Source: UBA4312 sp002394635 (GTDB lineage: Bacteria; Bacillota_I; Bacilli_A; Erysipelotrichales; Erysipelotrichaceae). From it: a stretch of DNA of 28,587 nt. Positions 23,126 to 28,587 of the stretch are shown piece after piece. How positions within the stretch are numbered: position 1 is the first letter of the stretch; each line of letters starts with the position of its first letter. Below the pieces are notes generated by a model that was not told where the DNA came from, did not search any database, and worked only from the letters and a program-made list of their open reading frames with translations. The stretch lies in NCBI GenBank assembly GCA_946539765.1, contig CAMNHO010000021.1, forward strand, positions 1 through 28,587, given 5' to 3'. The position numbers and the translations under genes were made by a program.

Positions 23126-23521
23126 CTACCTTGTCTTTAAGCTCAATAAGTACGCAATGGTACACCCCATATCCCCAATGCGTTTTCGAAAATACTTCCC
23201 ATCCTTTTCATAACCGATCTGATCTCTCCAGCTGGCTGGTTTCCCCGTGCTTTTCAGATAATCAGCCAGGGCATCCAGCGAATTAATGACCGCATTATGC
23301 TTCAACGTACGCTGGTCATTGACAGCTTTCTTTTCTTCTTTGGTCATGCGATACCAGTTGGTACGCACATGAATATATTCGATGCCTGCTAATTCAACAT
23401 CATGATACAACTTTTCAGCCTTTTCGTCGGTTATTTCCTTCTGTATTTCAAGTAAGATCTGGTTGGCTTCTTTGATGGTTAAAGCCTGTGGTGCATTTTT
23501 ATAGTCTTCATAGGTATACAT
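23126..23521 (-). CDS. Hypothetical protein (131 aa), VOC operon
   Basis: 131 residues, soluble, mostly helical by composition, with no recognised domain. Notable parts are the helical KEANQILLEIQKEI stretch (about 20-33), a basic middle (YRMTKEEKKAVNDQR, about 60-74) and a C-terminus with YFRKRIGDMGCTIAYLL. The ATG at 23521 is one base after the VOC stop (TAATATG), with AAGGAG five bases upstream, so translation is coupled. An upstream in-frame start at 23593 would overlap the VOC gene by 71 bp and is rejected. Confidence 0.65.
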   Translation of the reverse strand: MYTYEDYKNAPQALTIKEANQILLEIQKEITDEKAEKLYHDVELAGIEYIHVRTNWYRMTKEEKKAVNDQRTLKHNAVINSLDALADYLKSTGKPASWRDQIGYEKDGKYFRKRIGDMGCTIAYLLSLKTR

Positions 23522-23522
23522 A

Positions 23523-23909
23523 TTAGCTCCTTTCTTCAAATAGCTCGATTTCTTCACCCACCGGTCCGATGCAGAACGCAATACGGATATCAAAAGGAGG
23601 ATCGCTTGGGATCGTCACATCATGACAAGGATCCGTAATTCGATATCCAGCCTGTTCGATACGGTTTGCCAGAGCATCCACATTATCGGCAGCCAGGGCA
23701 AAATGTCGGATCGTTCCCTGAGGCAGACGATCCTCAATATTATTAAACAATTCAATCAGTCCGTTTCCGGTTGACAACATAATACCGGCAGGCCATTGCC
23801 TTACAATTGGAAATTCCAGCGTTTCATGATAAAAACGAATCGCTTCTTCGTATTTTTCCATCGTGTCGCATTTCATGCACACATGATGAATGCCTTTTAC
23901 CAATGCCAT
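23523..23909 (-). CDS. VOC-family (glyoxalase/bleomycin-resistance fold) protein
   Basis: 128 residues, one VOC domain with two beta-alpha-beta-beta-beta modules: GIHHVCMKC ... IRFYHETLEFPIV (about 6-37) and IRHFALAADNVDALANRIEQAG (about 69-90). Possible metal ligands are His8/9, a Glu in LIELF, His71 and a final Glu in EEIELFEE. Such proteins are isomerases, lyases or resistance proteins; substrate unknown. The ATG at 23909 has AGAGG eight bases upstream. First gene of a three-gene operon divergent from pyruvate carboxylase. Confidence 0.8.
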   Translation of the reverse strand: MALVKGIHHVCMKCDTMEKYEEAIRFYHETLEFPIVRQWPAGIMLSTGNGLIELFNNIEDRLPQGTIRHFALAADNVDALANRIEQAGYRITDPCHDVTIPSDPPFDIRIAFCIGPVGEEIELFEERS

Positions 23910-23974
23910 ATTCAACACCTCTTTGTCCTATCATATCACGTTCTTTTTTCACAGAAAATTATGAAATAAATGTA

Positions 23975-24004
23975 TTGCTAGCACAATAACAATTAGAATA
24001 TAAT
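23975..24004 (+). promoter_or_regulatory. Promoter of the pyruvate carboxylase gene
   Basis: TTGCTA (23975-23980), 18-bp spacer, TATAAT (23999-24004), about 26 bp before the ATG at 24031. Confidence 0.65.
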
Positions 24005-24030
24005 AATAACTATTAAATGGAGGAAGAGCA

Positions 24031-27000
24031 ATGAGCAATAAACCTTTCAATAAAGTACTGGTTGCCAACCGTGGTGAGATTGCGATCCGGATCTTCCGGG
24101 CCTGCCACGATCTGGGCATCCATACTGTCGGAATTTATTCCAGTGAAGACATTAACAGCCAATTCCGAGTGCAGGCGGATGAAGCTTATCTGATTGGTAA
24201 AAACCAGAGTCCGGTCGGTGCATATCTGGATATTCCGGGAATTATCCGCATGGCCAAAAAAAGAGGCGTAGATGCCATTCATCCAGGATACGGATTCTTA
24301 TCGGAGAACGCGGATTTTGCCCGTGCCTGCGAACAAGCCGGCATTGAATTTATCGGTCCATCCAGTGATGTTCTGGCCAAAATGGGCGATAAGCTGAGCG
24401 CCAAGGAAATCGCCATTCAAGCCGGTGTACCGATCATTCCCGGCTCCACCGAACCATTAAAGGACGCCCAGGAAGCCTTACGGCTGGCCGAAGAATTCGG
24501 ATTTCCTGTTATATTAAAGGCAGCCGCCGGTGGCGGTGGACGTGGTATGCGTCGCTGCGATACACCGGAAGAAGTAATCACACAGTTTGAACTGGTCAAA
24601 TCCGAAGCGAAAAAGGCTTTCGGAAACGAAGATATTTTTATTGAGAAGTTTTTAGTTGAGCCTAAACATATAGAAATACAGATCTTAGCGGACAAGCACG
24701 GTAACATCGTTCACTGTCTGGAGCGTGACTGCTCTTTACAAAGACGTTACCAGAAGGTTGTGGAATTTGCACCAGCCTGGTCGGTTTCCAAAGATGTATT
24801 GAATAAGATCTACGATGATGCCATTAAGATCGCCAAAACGGTTGGTTATACCAATGCCGGCACCGAAGAATTCCTGGTGGATAAAAACGGCAATTACTAC
24901 TTTATCGAGATGAACCCGCGTATCCAGGTAGAACATACGGTAACGGAAGTCATCACCGGAATCGACTTGGTTCGGGCACAGATTTTGATTGCCCAGGGCC
25001 AGCCGCTCTCCTGCCCGCAGATCGGCATTAACAGCCAACAGGATGTACAAGCCCGTGGCTATGCCATCCAGTGCCGTGTCACAACCGAAGATCCAGCCAA
25101 TAACTTTGCTCCGGATCATGGCCGTGTGGAAGCGTATCGTACCGGTGGAGGATTCGGTGTTCGTCTGGATGGGGGTAACTGTTCAGCCGGTTATGTGATC
25201 TCTCCTTATTATGATTCGCTGCTGGTAAAAATCACGGCATCGGATAATACCTTTGAAGGCGCCTGCCGCAGAGCATTGCGCTCCATCAGTGAGGTCCATA
25301 TCCGTGGAGTCAAGACCAACATTCCGTTCTTAGCCAACATTTTACAACATCCGACATTTAAAGCCGGACAATGCCATACAAAATTTATTGATGAAACACC
25401 GGAGCTCTTCGATTTCTCCGGCTCGAAAGACCGGGCAACCCGAATTCTTCGCTACATTGCCAATATTCAGGTCAATGATCCGGACAGTGAAAGAGAACAG
25501 TTTGACATTCCTCGTTTCCCTCCGGTCATCGACAAAAATCCGTCCGGTTTGAAACAGCTGCTCGATACACAGGGGCCGGCTGCTTTCAGCCAGTGGGTCA
25601 AGGATCAGAAGAAACTGCTGATCACCGACACCACCATGCGGGATGCTCACCAGAGCTTATTGTCCACACGTATGCGTACAAGAGATATGGTCAAAGGAGC
25701 TAAAGGAACAGCTGATATCCTGAAGGACTGCTTCTCTTTGGAAATGTGGGGTGGGGCTACCTTTGATGTAGCTTTCCGTTTCCTGAAGGAGAATCCATGG
25801 GAACGTCTGGCGTTATTGCGTAAGGATATCCCGAATATCCCGTTCCAGATGTTATTACGTGGTTCCAGTACGGTTGGCTATGCCAATTATCCCGATAATG
25901 TCGTTCGTGAATTCATTCATCAAAGTGCCAAGCACGGCATCGATATCTTCCGTGTCTTCGATTCCTTAAACTGGATCCCGGGTATGGAAGTTGCCATTGA
26001 TGAAGTTTTGAAACAAGGGAAATTCTGTGAAGGAACTATTTGTTATACAGGAGACATTCTCGATCCGAACAATACGACCTTCACGCTGGATTACTATTTA
26101 AAAATGGCTAAGCAGCTGGAACAAATGGGCGTTCACTCCATTGCCATCAAAGACATGGCCGGTCTATTGAAACCATATGCAGCCAAGGAGCTGGTCTATG
26201 CGTTAAAGAACGAAGTAGATCTTCCGATCCACCTGCATACGCATGATACCTCCGGCAATCAGGTAGCTACCTACTTGATGGCCGCCGAAGCCGGTGTGGA
26301 TATTGTGGATACGGCCGTATCCTCTATGGCCGGTATGACCAGCCAGCCGTCCATGAACGCGGTTGTTTCTGCTTTACATGGACAACAAAGAGATACTGGT
26401 TTGAATCTGGATCGGATCCAGGATCTGACCGACTATTGGGCGGATGTACGATTACGTTACAAGAAATTCGACCGTGGTTTAAAAACAACCGCTACCGATA
26501 TCTATAAATATGAAATTCCGGGCGGACAGTACACGAATCTAGGTCCTCAGGTGGCTTCCTTAGGTTTAGCCAGCCGCTTTGAGGAAATCAAGGAAATGTA
26601 CAAACAGGTGGATATCATGTTAGGCGGTATCACCAAAGTAACCCCATCTTCAAAAATGGTTGGAGATATGGCCATTTTCATGGTACAAAACAACTTAACA
26701 CCGGATACCATTGTTGAAGAAGGAAAACATCTGAACTTCCCGGATTCCGTGATTTCCTATTTTAAGGGAATGATGGGACAGCCGCCTCACGGCTTCCCTA
26801 AGGATCTGCAAAAGGTCGTATTAAAAGGCGAAAAGCCCATCACTTGCCGACCGGGTGAACTGCTTGAACCGGTTGACTTTAAAAAGATTGCGGAAGAAAT
26901 CGAACCGATCTGCAGCCATAAACCAATTGGTATGCGAGATGTGATTTCCTACTGTATCTATCCGAAGGTCATGAAGGATTATTGGGAACATGAAAAAGAA

Positions 27001-27471
27001 TATGGCTATCTGATGCGTATGGGTTCTCATGTCTTCTTTAACGGATTAGCTGTTGGTGAACGAAACCTGATCAATATTGAAGATGGTAAGACATTGAGCA
27101 TCCGTTATCTTGGACTGGGAGATATCAACGAGAAAAAGGGTACACGCAGTGTCATCTTTGAACTGAACGGTTCCCGCCGTATTGTCGAAGTACCGGATCC
27201 GAACATCAAGGTAACTGGTCAGAAAATCGAAATGGCCGATCCGCAGGATAAGTCCCATGCCGGCGCCTCCATTCCAGGAATGATCACCAAGATCAATGTC
27301 AAAGCCGGTGATAAGGTCGAAAAGAACCAGACACTGGCTGTCATCGAAGCTATGAAAATGGAAACAGCCGTCGTAGCCCGGATGGATGGGGTTGTCAAGG
27401 ACATTCTTTGTGCCGAAGGCGATACCGTACAAGCCGGACAATTGTTGTTCATGCTGGAAACATCAAAATAG
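24031..27471 (+). CDS. pyc: Pyruvate carboxylase
   Basis: 1146 residues, full length for the single-chain enzyme. Order: biotin carboxylase (about 1-455; KVLVANRGEIAIRIFRA at the start, ATP-grasp loop AAAGGGGRGMR near 165), carboxyltransferase (about 530-830; TDTTMRDAHQSLLSTRMRT with metal and pyruvate-site residues), the PYC tetramer/allosteric region, and the biotin carrier domain at the end, EAMKMETAV with biotinyl Lys1109. It turns pyruvate, bicarbonate and ATP into oxaloacetate, the main anaplerotic step, fitting a fermenter that feeds polyols into glycolysis. ATGGAGGAAGAGCA precedes the ATG. Single gene with its own promoter; the flavin-reductase-like gene follows after a terminator. 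Confidence 0.98.
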   Translation: MSNKPFNKVLVANRGEIAIRIFRACHDLGIHTVGIYSSEDINSQFRVQADEAYLIGKNQSPVGAYLDIPGIIRMAKKRGVDAIHPGYGFLSENADFARACEQAGIEFIGPSSDVLAKMGDKLSAKEIAIQAGVPIIPGSTEPLKDAQEALRLAEEFGFPVILKAAAGGGGRGMRRCDTPEEVITQFELVKSEAKKAFGNEDIFIEKFLVEPKHIEIQILADKHGNIVHCLERDCSLQRRYQKVVEFAPAWSVSKDVLNKIYDDAIKIAKTVGYTNAGTEEFLVDKNGNYYFIEMNPRIQVEHTVTEVITGIDLVRAQILIAQGQPLSCPQIGINSQQDVQARGYAIQCRVTTEDPANNFAPDHGRVEAYRTGGGFGVRLDGGNCSAGYVISPYYDSLLVKITASDNTFEGACRRALRSISEVHIRGVKTNIPFLANILQHPTFKAGQCHTKFIDETPELFDFSGSKDRATRILRYIANIQVNDPDSEREQFDIPRFPPVIDKNPSGLKQLLDTQGPAAFSQWVKDQKKLLITDTTMRDAHQSLLSTRMRTRDMVKGAKGTADILKDCFSLEMWGGATFDVAFRFLKENPWERLALLRKDIPNIPFQMLLRGSSTVGYANYPDNVVREFIHQSAKHGIDIFRVFDSLNWIPGMEVAIDEVLKQGKFCEGTICYTGDILDPNNTTFTLDYYLKMAKQLEQMGVHSIAIKDMAGLLKPYAAKELVYALKNEVDLPIHLHTHDTSGNQVATYLMAAEAGVDIVDTAVSSMAGMTSQPSMNAVVSALHGQQRDTGLNLDRIQDLTDYWADVRLRYKKFDRGLKTTATDIYKYEIPGGQYTNLGPQVASLGLASRFEEIKEMYKQVDIMLGGITKVTPSSKMVGDMAIFMVQNNLTPDTIVEEGKHLNFPDSVISYFKGMMGQPPHGFPKDLQKVVLKGEKPITCRPGELLEPVDFKKIAEEIEPICSHKPIGMRDVISYCIYPKVMKDYWEHEKEYGYLMRMGSHVFFNGLAVGERNLINIEDGKTLSIRYLGLGDINEKKGTRSVIFELNGSRRIVEVPDPNIKVTGQKIEMADPQDKSHAGASIPGMITKINVKAGDKVEKNQTLAVIEAMKMETAVVARMDGVVKDILCAEGDTVQAGQLLFMLETSK

Positions 27472-27474
27472 GCC

Positions 27475-27502
27475 AAGGGGTTTTCGAAAGAAAACCTCTT
27501 TT
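27475..27502 (+). terminator. Terminator after pyc
   Basis: A stem AAGGGGTTTTC / GAAAACCTCTT (27475-27485 with 27490-27500, one G-T pair) has loop GAAA and ends in TTTT. Some readthrough into the next gene is possible. Confidence 0.7.
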
Positions 27503-27529
27503 CAAGTGATAGAATAGGAGTAATTCAAT

Positions 27530-28471
27530 ATGCATTCATTTAAAGATTTACGAATTGTTGATAATTTTTATCAAACCTCTTCCTTTTTTCCGATGCCGAC
27601 CGTGTGCATCTCCACGGTCAATCCGGATGGAAGCTTCAATGTCGGTTCATATTCCTTATGTTTTCCTTACTATATTGCCGGAAAACAAAGATATGCGATG
27701 TTACTGGAATGCCGTAATACATCCAATACTTGTATCAACTTATTACGCACCGGGAAATGTGCCATTAACTTTATCACCGATGACCGGGCTGTCTTTAAGG
27801 AAGCTGTCCGATTAGGGTATCCAGGTCCTTCCGAAGAAAAGATGAAAGATTTTAAATGGAAGACCGAAAAAGGAATCGCCGACCCAGATGATCCGGATCG
27901 TCCTGCCATTCTCAGTGATGCCTTTCAGGTCTTTGAATGCACCTGGGCGAAAGAATTGGAGAATGCCGACCGGTTCCATGCGGAAGATGTCGATGATGGT
28001 TATGACGGTCCTTATAACGATTTCAATGGTCTGACATCAAAATACGGAGCCCACTTCATCTTGTATATCGACCACATTCTGATGAAGGAAAAGTATTACA
28101 ATGCCATCATAAACGGTGTGACCAAAAACGATTTTCCGCCGATTCCGGTAGACTACGGATACAGAGATTCCACCAATTTCTGGTATACGCCGTTTCCGCG
28201 TTTCAAAAAGCCGGTTTCCGAACCGATTCCGGCACCGAAAGAAGCCGACCTGGGTGCCATTCGATTTGCGGCCGACCGCATGGATGATACCGTCAAATTT
28301 ACCGATGACGCCTTAAAGAACTTTGTGAAAGTGCCACGTCCATTCTTAAAAACCGTATTAAACGGTTGTGTAGCCTGGGCTAAGGAAAACGATGTGACCC
28401 TGATTACCGATGAACACGTCAAGATCATCAACGATAAGCGAAATCAGGAAAAACAAGCTAGAAAACGTTAA
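27530..28471 (+). CDS. Flavin-reductase-like (split barrel) protein with PCP_red-like C-terminal tail
   Basis: 313 residues. The N-terminal two thirds resemble the FMN-binding split-barrel flavin reductases (PTVCISTVNPDGSFNVGSY, about 23-41; then ECRNTSNTCINLLRTG and CAINFITD). The last about 55 residues (KFTDDALKNFVKVPRPFLKT, then VLNGCVAWAKENDVTLITDE) fit the spacing of the PCP_red domain (W/F-T-x-x-A-x-x-x-x-x-x-V-P-x-x-x-R/L ... A-x-x-x-x-x-x-x-I-T), best known from light-independent protochlorophyllide reductase, where it is a small helical module. AGGAG lies nine bases upstream. It probably has a flavin- or redox-related role; substrate unknown. Confidence 0.7.
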   Translation: MHSFKDLRIVDNFYQTSSFFPMPTVCISTVNPDGSFNVGSYSLCFPYYIAGKQRYAMLLECRNTSNTCINLLRTGKCAINFITDDRAVFKEAVRLGYPGPSEEKMKDFKWKTEKGIADPDDPDRPAILSDAFQVFECTWAKELENADRFHAEDVDDGYDGPYNDFNGLTSKYGAHFILYIDHILMKEKYYNAIINGVTKNDFPPIPVDYGYRDSTNFWYTPFPRFKKPVSEPIPAPKEADLGAIRFAADRMDDTVKFTDDALKNFVKVPRPFLKTVLNGCVAWAKENDVTLITDEHVKIINDKRNQEKQARKR

Positions 28472-28504
28472 AAAGACCGGATGGAAATCCATCCCGTCTT
28501 TTTT
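28471..28504 (+). terminator. Terminator after the flavin-reductase-like gene
   Basis: A stem AAAAGAC-GGATGG / CCATCC-GTCTTTT (28471-28484 with 28489-28502) with one C-C mismatch, loop AAAT, and six T. Confidence 0.85.
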
Positions 28505-28522
28505 GGTTCCCTACAGCCTCCT

Positions 28523-28587
28523 TTAGAAGAAGGCCCTCTGATAGCTCAGCGCGCTCTGCGTACGGAATTCCGGCTTCCAGTCCGGAT
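28523..28587 (-). CDS. Possible 3' end of a minus-strand gene (partial)
   Basis: From the right edge the minus strand reads PDWKPEFRTQSALSYQRAFF then TAA at 28523-28525, just before the terminator hairpin of the opposite strand. Codon choice looks natural, but another minus frame is open too, and 21 codons identify no family. Confidence 0.3.
   Translation of the reverse strand, partial: PDWKPEFRTQSALSYQRAFF

Noticed and set aside
23522..23593. Longer start for the 131-residue protein
   Set aside because: It would overlap the VOC gene by 71 bp and lacks a ribosome site; the ATG at 23521 has AAGGAG and is coupled to the VOC stop.
24736..25119. Open frame opposite pyruvate carboxylase, and other antisense frames in pyc, mtlA and srlE
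   Set aside because: No ribosome sites, no domain sense, and complete overlap with well-identified genes; they arise from codon bias of the real gene.
28505..28587. tRNA or other RNA gene at the right edge
   Set aside because: No cloverleaf or T-loop consensus could be found; the stretch reads better as the end of a minus-strand gene.

Overview
The window looks like chromosome of a low-to-moderate-GC Firmicute, most likely an Erysipelotrichales-type gut bacterium. The reasons are AGGAGG-type ribosome sites, A/T-rich intergenic regions with sigma-A promoters, CcpA (cre)-like sites, several PTS systems, a CBS-DRTGG type II pyrophosphatase and a full-length pyruvate carboxylase. The taxonomic call is inference from gene style; there is no rRNA here. 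No tRNA, rRNA, CRISPR array or intact mobile element was seen.

Left part (1-8.8 kb): the first codons of a transketolase subunit; a glycerol-3-phosphate-dehydrogenase-like enzyme divergent from a SorC-family sugar regulator with a palindrome between them; NudC; a nitroreductase; a CBS/DRTGG pyrophosphatase; a STAND/AAA-like ATPase behind an AT-rich direct repeat; an XRE regulator with a DERQ-motif membrane protein; and an aldo/keto reductase with two 4Fe-4S motifs. Two convergent pairs share hairpins that contain both stop codons. From 8.85 to 9.42 kb lies a decayed tyrosine recombinase, the only trace of a past mobile element, followed by a small lipoprotein.

Polyol block (10.1-22.3 kb, all minus strand): a mannitol operon mtlR-mtlA(CBA)-mtlD behind a promoter with two strong dyads and a cre-like site; then a sorbitol (glucitol) region transcribed as srlD, then gutM-srlA-srlE, then a PRD/EIIA regulator and a very unusual protein. 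That last protein is four tandem copies of the EIIA-glucitol domain in one 487-residue chain. It is the only EIIA-Gut in the region, and all four copies lack the histidine found at position 43 of E. coli SrlB while keeping His83. srlD and gutM each have a copy of the same 72-bp promoter/operator element (53 of 72 bases identical, no gaps). The four-domain protein and its regulator form a separate transcription unit, set off by terminators on both sides. This is the part of the window most likely to hold something undescribed.

Right part (22.3-28.6 kb): a three-gene minus-strand operon (VOC protein, orphan 131-residue protein, DUF4429-like/SHOCT protein), divergent from pyruvate carboxylase, which is followed by a flavin-reductase-like protein carrying a C-terminal helical tail resembling the PCP_red domain. 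The last bases may hold the end of another minus-strand gene.

Taken together the window handles entry of sugar alcohols (mannitol, sorbitol and perhaps a third polyol phosphate via the first cluster) into glycolysis and the pentose pathway, under CcpA and PTS-phosphorylation control, with pyruvate carboxylase supplying oxaloacetate.
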